Assembly: GCF_023612095.1 (NCBI RefSeq)
Contig: NZ_CP086235.1
Span: 4,319,752-4,383,751, forward strand
From: Cytobacillus firmus
Lineage (GTDB): Bacteria; Bacillota; Bacilli; Bacillales; Cytobacillaceae
Length of the DNA stretch: 64,000 nt
Direction: 5' to 3'
Part shown: positions 42,830-50,917 of the stretch, in pieces
How the letters are laid out: the number at the start of each line of letters is the position of its first letter
Position numbering within the stretch: position 1 is the first letter of the stretch
The notes under the pieces: generated by a model
Databases searched by the model: none
The model's input: the letters and a program-made list of their open reading frames with translations, nothing else
Told to the model about the DNA's origin: nothing
Made by a program: the position numbers and the translations under genes

Positions 42830-44053
42830 ATGACAAATTGGACTGTATGGAAGCAGGAGAAAAATTATCAAAAGCTCTTTTGGGCTGGCGTCATTAATGG
42901 AATTGGAAATCGATTTACACAGGTTGCTCTGCTTGCGCTGCTCTACCACGTAACCGGCTCCGGAGTCGCAATCGGACTTTTATTTGCCATTCGCATGGCA
43001 CCTTTTTTCTTCATTGCTCCAATAGGGGGCATGCTCGCAGACCGCTTTTCAAAGAAAGCCATTCTGGTGACCGTGGACCTGCTGAGAGTTCCGGCGGTCC
43101 TCTGCCTTCTTTTCGTAAGGGAACCAGGCGATCTATGGATTGTTTATTTAAGCGCACTCCTGATCTCAATGGGCGAAGCCATCTATTCACCGGCGAGGAT
43201 GTCTGCTATACCTGCCCTTGTAAAATCAGATAGGCTGATATATGTAAATGCGATAGAACAAATTATGATTGGTGCCGTCCTCATTATTGGATCAAGCACC
43301 GGCGGGATCCTCGCCTACTTTCTCGGAAACCATGCTGCTTTTATGATTAACGGCCTTACCTTTCTGTTATCAGCGTATCTGATCTCCAGGATGGTTTTTC
43401 CGTCAGTTTCTAAGGAACATAGAAGAAAACCGGGAACATCGGCAGACCTTTCACCAGGGAAACTGATTCTTGGCTCTTCCGCACTGATTGCCTTTTTTAT
43501 AATGATGCTGACCATGCCGCTCGCCAATGGCATAGACAATATTCTGGTCAGTATATACGGACTGGAAGTTTTTGATATGGGTGAGCTGGGTGTGGGATTT
43601 ATGTATGGCGCACTGGGGATTGGCCTTATTCTAAGCTCCTTTTTTTCTCATATGTTGAAGCGCGGCCTCCTGGCACTTGCGATCATTTTTATCGCTTTAG
43701 AAGGCGCCGGCCATGTTTTACTGAGTCTCGCGCCAAGCTTTTATGCAGCTCTTTTCACTGTCGTGCTGATCACCTTTGCGGGCGGAATCGGCAACATCTG
43801 CCTCGATACCGTGATGATGAAGTTCATACCCAGATCCAGACAGGGAACTTTTTTCGGTTTAATGGAGATGATCTCAAACCTTTCCCTGGCTGTCTCCATG
43901 GGTACAGCAGGATTTTTGCTTGAGATATTTGCTCCAAGGACCCTTAGCCTGATCATTGGCCTGGCCTATCTTATTTTCGCTGTTATATATGCACTTTTAT
44001 TTGCAAGAGTCGATCTTGTAAAAGAAAAGAGAGCGTTTATCAGGGGGATTTAG
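42830..44053 (+). CDS. MFS transporter
   Basis: A 407-aa major facilitator protein with 12 predicted helices. MFS motif A is visible as GGMLADRFSKKAILV between helices 2 and 3. The overall pattern (NAIEQIMIGAVLIIGSSTGG, GTFFGLMEMISNLSL) matches the MFS_3/antibiotic-efflux group that includes macrolide-type exporters. The substrate is unknown. The ATG follows TGAGGTG. The duplicated operator upstream suggests it is induced by its substrate. Confidence 0.87.
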   Translation: MTNWTVWKQEKNYQKLFWAGVINGIGNRFTQVALLALLYHVTGSGVAIGLLFAIRMAPFFFIAPIGGMLADRFSKKAILVTVDLLRVPAVLCLLFVREPGDLWIVYLSALLISMGEAIYSPARMSAIPALVKSDRLIYVNAIEQIMIGAVLIIGSSTGGILAYFLGNHAAFMINGLTFLLSAYLISRMVFPSVSKEHRRKPGTSADLSPGKLILGSSALIAFFIMMLTMPLANGIDNILVSIYGLEVFDMGELGVGFMYGALGIGLILSSFFSHMLKRGLLALAIIFIALEGAGHVLLSLAPSFYAALFTVVLITFAGGIGNICLDTVMMKFIPRSRQGTFFGLMEMISNLSLAVSMGTAGFLLEIFAPRTLSLIIGLAYLIFAVIYALLFARVDLVKEKRAFIRGI

Positions 44054-44067
44054 TTGAATAAAGGGAA

Positions 44068-44107
44068 AAGCCCTGCAGGCATTCATCTATCCTGCAGGGC
44101 TTCCTTT
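44068..44107 (+). terminator. Bidirectional terminator between MFS and RND genes
   Basis: AAGCCCTGCAGG and CCTGCAGGGCTT around an 11-base loop, then CCTTTT, with AAAA on the other side. It serves two convergent genes. Confidence 0.9.
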
Positions 44108-47100
44108 TAGTTTTCTTCGATTTCTCTGCGGTTTTTCTTAAACATTTTCGATAATACTTCGTATACAATCGGCACAATGATCAGAGTCAATAGTGTCGAG
44201 CTTGCCAGACCGCCGATAACGGTAATCGCAAGACCTTTGGAGATAAGACCTCCACCTCCGCCGGATCCGATGGCCAGTGGAATTAATGCACCAATTGTCG
44301 CAATGGCTGTCATCAGGATAGGGCGAAGGCGGGTTGCTCCCGCTTCAAGCACGGCTTCCCTCATGACGAGACCGTCACGTTCCATATGGATGATCCGGTC
44401 TACCAGAACGATGGCATTGGTTACGACGATACCAATTAGCATCAGCATTCCCATCATGACCGATACAGAAATGGTTTCACCGGCAATTAATAAGCCAACA
44501 AACGAACCAATCACGGCAAATGGAAGGGAGAAGAGAATCGCAAATGGCGCCACTCCTTCACGGAATGTGACAACCAGAATAAAGTACACAATCGCGATCG
44601 CAGCAAGCATCGCAGCGCCCAGCTGTGTGAATGTCTCATTCATATCCGCCTGAACGCCGGCTACACCTACTGTTACCCCTTTCGGCAGATCCAATTTATC
44701 AATCGCTTCATCTGCTGCAGAAGTAGCCTTTGAGATGTCATCGCCTTTTACCTTGCCTGATACGGTTGCGTAGTACTCGCCTTTACTGCGGGCAAGCGTG
44801 TTATGTGTTGTACCCTCTTCCACTGTGACCAGTTCGGAAAGAGGCATCGTTGTACCCATTGCTGTCGGCACTTGAGTCTCCAGAATATCATCAATGGATT
44901 TCGGCTGTTCCGCCTGCTCCTGCTGGACGATGACTTCAAGGGTCTCACCCTCTTTTTCAATCGTTGTCAAAACATCCTTGGTGTTTGAAGGATTCAGCAT
45001 CATGACAATTTGACCTGCTGTCAGACCGTACTGCAGCAGTTCATCCTGCTCCACATTGAAGGTATACTCAACAAAGGCATCTTCTGCACTTGAAGAAACA
45101 TCCTCCAATTCTTTATTTTCCTTCAACACGTCTTCTACCATTTTGACAGCGTCATTCACTTTATCTAAATCTTCACTGTAGAATGTGTAGCTGACGTCAT
45201 TGGTTGAACCGGACATAGAGGTGAAGCTCTGGCTCTTCCACTCACCAGATTGTCCGATATTAAACACATAATCTTCTATTTCTTCACGGACTTCAGGGAA
45301 ATTATCCATTTCAGGGTCAAAGATCAGGTACATTAAAGCTCCGCCTGCACCTCCGCCCATCATGGCAGACATTTGGTCCGCTTCTTCGGTTACAGATATT
45401 TGAACGATGTCAATATCATCACGTTTAAGCATTTTTTCTTCTACTGCTTCAACGTTCTTTAATGTTTCTTCTTTCAGTTCTCCAGCCTCAGGTGTGTACG
45501 TTAAGTACATCACTTTTTCTTCTTCGCTGCCCATAAAGCTGAATCCGATCATTGGTGTCAGTGCTAAGCTTCCTGCCAGCAGGACAACGGCAATGATGGA
45601 AGTAATAATCTTATGATTAAGAGTCTTCTCAAGTATGCCTTTATACCAGTTTGACAGCTTCCCAGCTTCTTTGTGGCTGCCTTCCGTTTTCTCACTATAT
45701 AATTTCTTTTTGAACAGGAAGTGAGATAATGCCGGAACAATGGTAATCGCAACAAGAAGTGAAGCACCCAGCGCGAAAGTCATGGTCAAAGCGAATGGAG
45801 TAAACAGCTCGCCGACCATTCCTCCGACAAAAATGAGCGGTGCGAATACAGCAACGGTTACCAATGTCGAGGAGAGGATTGGCTTGAACATTTCAATCGT
45901 AGCTTCTCGAATAAGGGCGCGCCCTGTCAGTTTTTCTTCCTTCAGATGAAGGCGGCGGTAAATATTTTCAACGACTACAATGGAGTCATCAATAACACGG
46001 CCAATGGCAACCGTAACGGCTCCCAGAGTCATGATGTTCAGTGTAATATCCATCCAGTGAAGCAATAGCAGCGCCATAAAAATGGAAACTGGAATTGATA
46101 CGATGGAGATGATCGTTGATTTAAAATCACGCAGGAATAGCAGAATAATCAAGACTGCGATCAGCCCGCCGAACACGGCCTTTTCGATCATAGTTGAAAC
46201 GGATTCTTCAATTGGCTCACCCTGGTCAAGTGAAACATCAATGACAAGGCCTTCAATCTTTTCCTTTTCTTCCTTGATTAATTCTTTGACATTGTTGACC
46301 ACTTCAACAGTGTTTGCCTCCTGCCCTTTGACGATTTGAATGGCAATGGCATCATCACCGTTTGTACGGGATACAGATTGCACTCTGCCGACCGTATCAA
46401 TCTTGGCAATGTCACTCAGCTTCACAAAAGGTGACTGGTTTTGTGCGGTTGGTGTTACCGGGATGAGCATGTTCTTTAATTCATCCTCAGTCATGAACTT
46501 GCCGTCCACTGCGACAGCCTGCTCACCTTCTTCAAATTCGTAAAGTCCCAATGAAACAGCCATGTTGCTTGCCTGAATCATTTCCTTTACTTTATCTTCG
46601 GTGAGCTCAAGCTCAGCCAATTTTTCTTCGTTGTATGTGAGCTGCACTTCTTCGACATGCTGGCCCGTGATGGTCGCTGATGCTACACCATCAATTTTTT
46701 CAAGTTTTGGCAATATAATCTCTTCTACCGTTGAGGTTAATTCCACAATATCCTCAGTTTTGCTGCTGACACTAAGCGCAGCAACCGGCATCATGTTCAT
46801 GCTGATGGCCGTAATGGTCGGTTCCTGTGCTCCTTCCGGCAGCTCCACTGCATCCAGAGCTGATTGAAGAGCACGCTTGGCTTCGTCCATATCAATACCA
46901 AATTCATATTCCACTTGGATATTCGACATGTTAGAATATGAATTTGAGTAGACAGATTTAACGTCTTCAAGGCCTTCGACGGCTTTTTCTATTGGGATGG
47001 ATACATCATCCATTACTTTTTCAGGAGTTGCCCCCGGATATACATCCATTACCATTAAATAAGGAATTGAGACATCCGGAATAGTCTCCATATTCATCCG

Positions 47101-47193
47101 TGTACCTGAATAAATGCCAGATACCGTGATAATAATTGTTAACAGCCAGACTGCAAGTTTATTCTGCAGGACAAAATTCACTAACCCTTTCAC
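44107..47193 (-). CDS. swrC: RND family efflux permease (SwrC/AcrB type)
   Basis: A 1028-aa resistance-nodulation-division pump. Twelve helices: one at the N terminus (KLAVWLLTIIITVSGIYSG), six around 330–540, one at about 555, and the rest at 850–1020. It has two large extracytoplasmic domains and GRVIDDSIVVVENIYRR with the proton-relay Asp residues. In B. subtilis SwrC (YerP) gives self-resistance to surfactin; here the substrate is unknown. The start is GTG at 47191–47193 after TAGGTG; upstream ORF codons lack a site. It is divergent from a TetR gene with a shared operator. Confidence 0.9.
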   Translation of the reverse strand: MKGLVNFVLQNKLAVWLLTIIITVSGIYSGTRMNMETIPDVSIPYLMVMDVYPGATPEKVMDDVSIPIEKAVEGLEDVKSVYSNSYSNMSNIQVEYEFGIDMDEAKRALQSALDAVELPEGAQEPTITAISMNMMPVAALSVSSKTEDIVELTSTVEEIILPKLEKIDGVASATITGQHVEEVQLTYNEEKLAELELTEDKVKEMIQASNMAVSLGLYEFEEGEQAVAVDGKFMTEDELKNMLIPVTPTAQNQSPFVKLSDIAKIDTVGRVQSVSRTNGDDAIAIQIVKGQEANTVEVVNNVKELIKEEKEKIEGLVIDVSLDQGEPIEESVSTMIEKAVFGGLIAVLIILLFLRDFKSTIISIVSIPVSIFMALLLLHWMDITLNIMTLGAVTVAIGRVIDDSIVVVENIYRRLHLKEEKLTGRALIREATIEMFKPILSSTLVTVAVFAPLIFVGGMVGELFTPFALTMTFALGASLLVAITIVPALSHFLFKKKLYSEKTEGSHKEAGKLSNWYKGILEKTLNHKIITSIIAVVLLAGSLALTPMIGFSFMGSEEEKVMYLTYTPEAGELKEETLKNVEAVEEKMLKRDDIDIVQISVTEEADQMSAMMGGGAGGALMYLIFDPEMDNFPEVREEIEDYVFNIGQSGEWKSQSFTSMSGSTNDVSYTFYSEDLDKVNDAVKMVEDVLKENKELEDVSSSAEDAFVEYTFNVEQDELLQYGLTAGQIVMMLNPSNTKDVLTTIEKEGETLEVIVQQEQAEQPKSIDDILETQVPTAMGTTMPLSELVTVEEGTTHNTLARSKGEYYATVSGKVKGDDISKATSAADEAIDKLDLPKGVTVGVAGVQADMNETFTQLGAAMLAAIAIVYFILVVTFREGVAPFAILFSLPFAVIGSFVGLLIAGETISVSVMMGMLMLIGIVVTNAIVLVDRIIHMERDGLVMREAVLEAGATRLRPILMTAIATIGALIPLAIGSGGGGGLISKGLAITVIGGLASSTLLTLIIVPIVYEVLSKMFKKNRREIEEN

Positions 47194-47240
47194 TTGTGCA
47201 CCTACCCTAAATTGACTTATTAGACTCAATTACATATAAT

Positions 47241-47258
47241 AATGACCAGGTGGTCATT
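47241..47258 (+). promoter_or_regulatory. TetR-type operator between the RND pump and its regulator
   Basis: AATGACCAGGTGGTCATT is a perfect 18-bp palindrome in the 94-bp divergent interval. It is typical for an autoregulated TetR pair. Confidence 0.82.
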
Positions 47259-47287
47259 TGTCAATCATAAAGGAGTGACATTCTTAC

Positions 47288-48124
47288 ATGAGCAAGAAGC
47301 AATTAATTATGGAAAGCGCTATAGAACTCTTTGCCAAGCAAGGATTTGAAGCCACCTCTGTTCAGCAGATCACCGTTCACTCCGGTATTTCCAAAGGAGC
47401 TTTCTACTTATCATTCAAATCAAAAGATGAATTGATCATGGCTTTGATCGATCAGTTTATGGATCAGTTTGTCTCAGATATTGACCGAATAGTCAAAGAC
47501 CCGAATAACACAGGCGGAGAGCTTTTAAGGAAGTTTTATTACACCACTTTCCACTCCTTTCAAAAGCATTCTGACTTCGCCAAGATTTTTATTAAGGAAC
47601 AAGCGCATACGTTTAATGAAGAGCTGCTGTCAAAGGGGCGCCACTTCGACCAATTAATCAATGATATCACCCTATCGATGCTGAATCAGCTATATGGTGA
47701 GGCTGTCCAGCATACAAAATATGATTTAATTTATTGCATTAAAGGCTTCATGCATGTGTACTCTCATTTATTTCTATTTTTCAATATACCTTTGGATTTG
47801 GACCTTCTGTGCCGGTCACTCGCGGAAAAAACGGACCTGCTGGCAAAGCACTCAGAAATTCCGTTTATAACAGACGAGCTCTACGACACGTTAAGGAAGG
47901 CCGGACATGAAGAGATGACAGACGGGCAAATAATTGAAATCATAGCGCAGAAAATAGAGGAACTTGAAGATTCGATTGAAAAGGAATCCCTCATCCTCCT
48001 AAAGAAGGATGTACAGGAGCGCAGTCTGAGTCCCGCTATCGTACAGGGGCTGATTACAAATATCAGAAACAGCCCTCAAAGCAGATGGATTGCTTATCTG
48101 CTTTTAAATTACTATGATCTTTAG
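47288..48124 (+). CDS. TetR/AcrR family transcriptional regulator
   Basis: A 278-aa regulator. The N-terminal HTH (about 5–50) is FAKQGFEATSVQQITVHSGI then SKGAFYLSFKSKDELI, a standard TetR core. The C-terminal ligand domain is longer than usual (about 230 residues). It is divergent from the RND pump, with a perfect palindrome between them, so it very probably represses the pump and itself. The inducer is unknown. ATG follows AAAGGAG. A shared terminator follows. Confidence 0.92.
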   Translation: MSKKQLIMESAIELFAKQGFEATSVQQITVHSGISKGAFYLSFKSKDELIMALIDQFMDQFVSDIDRIVKDPNNTGGELLRKFYYTTFHSFQKHSDFAKIFIKEQAHTFNEELLSKGRHFDQLINDITLSMLNQLYGEAVQHTKYDLIYCIKGFMHVYSHLFLFFNIPLDLDLLCRSLAEKTDLLAKHSEIPFITDELYDTLRKAGHEEMTDGQIIEIIAQKIEELEDSIEKESLILLKKDVQERSLSPAIVQGLITNIRNSPQSRWIAYLLLNYYDL

Positions 48125-48129
48125 AAAAT

Positions 48130-48166
48130 AAAAGGCAGAATGCTTTAGCGAGCATTCTGCCTTTTG
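48130..48166 (+). terminator. Bidirectional terminator between TetR and O-methyltransferase genes
   Basis: AAAGGCAGAATGCT and AGCATTCTGCCTTTT form a 14-bp stem with a 6-base loop between convergent genes. Confidence 0.9.
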
Positions 48167-48180
48167 AGTTTTGTAAACCT

Positions 48181-48819
48181 TTATTTAATTACTTTTGAGA
48201 TTGTCAGTCCATCACCAATAGGAATAAGCACCGATTCCAATTGAGGATGGTCAGCCACTGTTTTATTAAATTTTTTCATGAATTCAGTATGACGTCCAGG
48301 TTCAGCACTCTCGTCTGCTACACTGCCTTTGGCCAATACATTATCACAAACAATTAAAGCCCCATTTTCCGCTAGTCTGATGCAATAATTCAGATAGTTT
48401 TCGTAATTTTCTTTATCCGCATCGATAAAGAAAAAATCAAATTGCCGATGATCGCTGACAAGCTGTTCGAGGCTTTGCAAAGCGGGGCCGATCAAATAGG
48501 ATACTTGATCACCAAACCCGGCTTTTCTCAGATTACTGTGTGCTAATTCTGCATAACTCTCTACGAGTTCAAGAGACGTTAAGTTTCCTGCCCGATTAAA
48601 ACCCCTCGCTAAACAAATGCCGCTATATCCCCCAAGCGCCCCAATCTCAAGGACATTTTTTGCTCCTGACATAGAAACCAGCATCGAAAGAAACTTACCA
48701 GTAGCAGGAGAAACGGATATGGGTCGCATACCATTCTCTTTTATAGAAGCAAGAACTTCCTCCAGAATATCATCCTGGCTGCAAAAAACTGAATCGATAT
48801 ATCTATTAATTTGTTTCAT
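48181..48819 (-). CDS. SAM-dependent O-methyltransferase, family 3
   Basis: A 212-aa class I methyltransferase of the caffeoyl-CoA/catechol type. SAM motif I is NVLEIGALGGYSGICLARG (near 60), motif II FFFIDADKENYENYLNYC (near 130), and the metal-binding Asp/Asn lie in ALIVCDNVLAKG. A relative in B. subtilis, TrmR, modifies tRNA, but many family members act on small molecules. The ATG at 48817–48819 is preceded by GGGGTGG. Single gene between terminators. Confidence 0.88.
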   Translation of the reverse strand: MKQINRYIDSVFCSQDDILEEVLASIKENGMRPISVSPATGKFLSMLVSMSGAKNVLEIGALGGYSGICLARGFNRAGNLTSLELVESYAELAHSNLRKAGFGDQVSYLIGPALQSLEQLVSDHRQFDFFFIDADKENYENYLNYCIRLAENGALIVCDNVLAKGSVADESAEPGRHTEFMKKFNKTVADHPQLESVLIPIGDGLTISKVIK

Positions 48820-48854
48820 ATTTTCCACCCCATATTAAAATGGATTATTCTTAT

Positions 48855-48899
48855 TAAAAAGGGCTGCCAGAGAGTCAATTCAGATTCTCCAGACAGCCC
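48855..48899 (-). terminator. Terminator after yclQ
   Basis: GGGCTGTCTGGAGAATC and the matching GACTCTCTGGCAGCCC arm form a long stem, then TTTTTAATAAG on the minus strand. Confidence 0.88.
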
Positions 48900-48911
48900 C
48901 TTACACATAGA

Positions 48912-49949
48912 TTATTTCAGCTCAGCTAAGACTTCTTCAATTTTAGCAAGCTCTGATTGTAAACCGCCTCCGCTCAGGTACCAAAGTGGTCCATCCAAGT
49001 AAACGATTTTTTTATTTTTATAAGCATCAGTTTTCTTAACGATTTCATTTTCCATATCATCTTTAATGTTAGAGTCGCCGCCAACCGCTGCTGTACGGTC
49101 AATTACGAATAACACTTGTGGATTAAATTCCAGGATCGCTTCAAAGCCGAAGTTAGAACCATGAGAAGAAGATTCGATATCTTCTGTTACCGGCTTGAAT
49201 CCATATATGTCATAAATGTAGCCAAAACGGGAATTAGTTGAGAAACCTGATAATTTCCCTTCATTGTACATAGTTACTAAAGTGCTTTCATAGTTTCCCG
49301 CTAAAGCTTTGATATCTTCTAAAGCTGAATCATATTTTGCTGTGTATTCTTCAGCTTCTGCTTCTTTATCAAACATTTTCGCTGCCAGGTCTACAGAAGT
49401 TTGGAATGTGTTCCAGTAGTCAGCGTCAGAAGTACCAACAAATACGACAGGGGCAATTTCTTTTAATTCTTCATAGAATGCTGACTGGCGCCCGGAGATA
49501 AAGATTACATCCGGATCCATTTCAGCAATATCTTCAAGTAATGGTTCTTTTAATCCGCCAACACTTTCATACTCATCTGAAGCATACTTTTCAAGGTGTG
49601 CAGGCAGGGTAGAATCCTTCGCAACACCGACAATTCCTTTAACCCCAAGAGCATCTAATGTATCTAAGAAACCATAATCAAATACAGCAATTTTTTCCGG
49701 CATCTTTTCAAATTCTACATCTTCAAAATTAGTTGTACCGCCCTCATTGCCTTCTACTGAAGCAACTGTCGGGGAAACAGTCATGGGATATACAGAGCTT
49801 CCTTCTTCAGTACCAGCTCCATTTGTTTCTTCAGATTGGCCAGCTGCAGCTTTATCAGCTGATTCCTCTTTTGAAGCTTCTTCGGCAGATCCACATGCGG
49901 CAAGCATTAATACCATAGCTGTTAACATTGCATAAAATATCTTTTTCAT
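48912..49949 (-). CDS. yclQ: Siderophore-binding lipoprotein (YclQ type)
   Basis: A 345-aa substrate-binding protein. The signal peptide ends in lipobox LAAC (Cys about 19), then a Glu/Ala-rich linker to about 65. The PBP2 domain has PEKIAVFDYGFLDTLDALGV, IAEMDPDVIFISGRQS and GSNFGFEAILEFNPQVLFVI. In B. subtilis YclQ binds petrobactin and its catechol precursors. It has its own Fur-like sites and ribosome site in the 200 bp after yclP, so it can be transcribed apart from the permease genes. Confidence 0.9.
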   Translation of the reverse strand: MKKIFYAMLTAMVLMLAACGSAEEASKEESADKAAAGQSEETNGAGTEEGSSVYPMTVSPTVASVEGNEGGTTNFEDVEFEKMPEKIAVFDYGFLDTLDALGVKGIVGVAKDSTLPAHLEKYASDEYESVGGLKEPLLEDIAEMDPDVIFISGRQSAFYEELKEIAPVVFVGTSDADYWNTFQTSVDLAAKMFDKEAEAEEYTAKYDSALEDIKALAGNYESTLVTMYNEGKLSGFSTNSRFGYIYDIYGFKPVTEDIESSSHGSNFGFEAILEFNPQVLFVIDRTAAVGGDSNIKDDMENEIVKKTDAYKNKKIVYLDGPLWYLSGGGLQSELAKIEEVLAELK

Positions 49950-49979
49950 TTCTCTTAACTCTCCCTTTTTATATTTTAT

Positions 49980-50022
49980 TGATATCGATTATCATTATCA
50001 ATTATGTTGATAATTATTATTG
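49980..50022 (-). promoter_or_regulatory. Fur-type boxes upstream of yclQ
   Basis: Overlapping 7-1-7-like elements: 49980–49994 (TGATATCGATTATCA, two mismatches to TGATAATNATTATCA) and 50008–50022 (TGATAATTATTATTG, two mismatches). Iron repression is likely. Confidence 0.7.
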
Positions 50023-50149
50023 AATAATCTTTATTAGTCAATAACTTTTCGTAAATTTTATTAAATTATTTTCCAGTATTACAAAAACCTGACACAAAAG
50101 ATAAGCTATCCCTGGAGAAAGACAACCAATTTCTCCAAGAATATGCTGC

Positions 50150-50917
50150 TTATGTATGTGAGTTAAAATAGACACAGATCCTGCAGCCATTCTGTTCTTG
50201 TATAGGAATATCCATATCATAAATTTCACGAAGCACATCAGAATTAATGATTTCCCGGGTCGGCCCATTTTTCATCAGCCGGCCATTTTTTAACGCTACG
50301 ATACGATCAGAATAAACAGATGCAAAATTTATGTCATGCAAAACAATGACAACTGTCTTTCCAAGTTCATCAACCAGCTTGCGCAAGATTTTCATAATCT
50401 GAACAGAATGCTTCATATCCAGATTATTTAAAGGCTCATCCAGCAGGATATAATCCGTATCCTGAGCAATGACCATGGCAATAAATGCCCTCTGCTTCTG
50501 ACCGCCTGATAATTCATCTAAATACTTAGTTTCCATATCAGCTAAATTCATATATTCAATGGCTTGATCAACAAACTTTTCGTCTGCAGCGGACAAACGT
50601 CCTTTTGAATAGGGGTAGCGCCCAAAAGACACCAGCTCACGCACTGTTAATCTCACATTAAGGTAGTTGGCCTGTTTCAAAATGGATACTCTTTTTGCAA
50701 AATCCGAAGACTTCCACTTTTTCACATTATTTTGATCGAGTAATACCTCACCTGTATCTGCTTCTAATAAACGGCTTACCATAGAAAGAAGTGTTGATTT
50801 ACCAGCGCCATTCGGTCCAATAAAAGAGGTGATGGTCCCTGGCTCGATTGTGACTGTAACATCCTCTACAACAGGCTTTTTACCAAATTGTTTTGTTAAT
50901 CCTTTGATTTCAATCAT
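50150..50917 (-). CDS. yclP: Siderophore ABC transporter ATP-binding protein (YclP type)
   Basis: A 255-aa FecE-family ATPase: Walker A GPNGAGKS (36–43), signature DELSGGQKQRAFIAMVIAQD, Walker B DYILLDEPLNNLD, and H-loop IVLHDINFAS. It energises the YclNO permease. The ATG overlaps the permease stop (ATGA). The C terminus (NGCRICVYFNSH) is short. It is typical for iron-siderophore transporters. Confidence 0.93.
   Translation of the reverse strand: MIEIKGLTKQFGKKPVVEDVTVTIEPGTITSFIGPNGAGKSTLLSMVSRLLEADTGEVLLDQNNVKKWKSSDFAKRVSILKQANYLNVRLTVRELVSFGRYPYSKGRLSAADEKFVDQAIEYMNLADMETKYLDELSGGQKQRAFIAMVIAQDTDYILLDEPLNNLDMKHSVQIMKILRKLVDELGKTVVIVLHDINFASVYSDRIVALKNGRLMKNGPTREIINSDVLREIYDMDIPIQEQNGCRICVYFNSHT

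Noticed and set aside
44177..44653. Long ORF antisense to the RND pump (also 4997–5665 against SulP and 46601–46867)
   Set aside because: These lie opposite conserved coding sequence with proline/serine-rich shadow composition and no ribosome sites.
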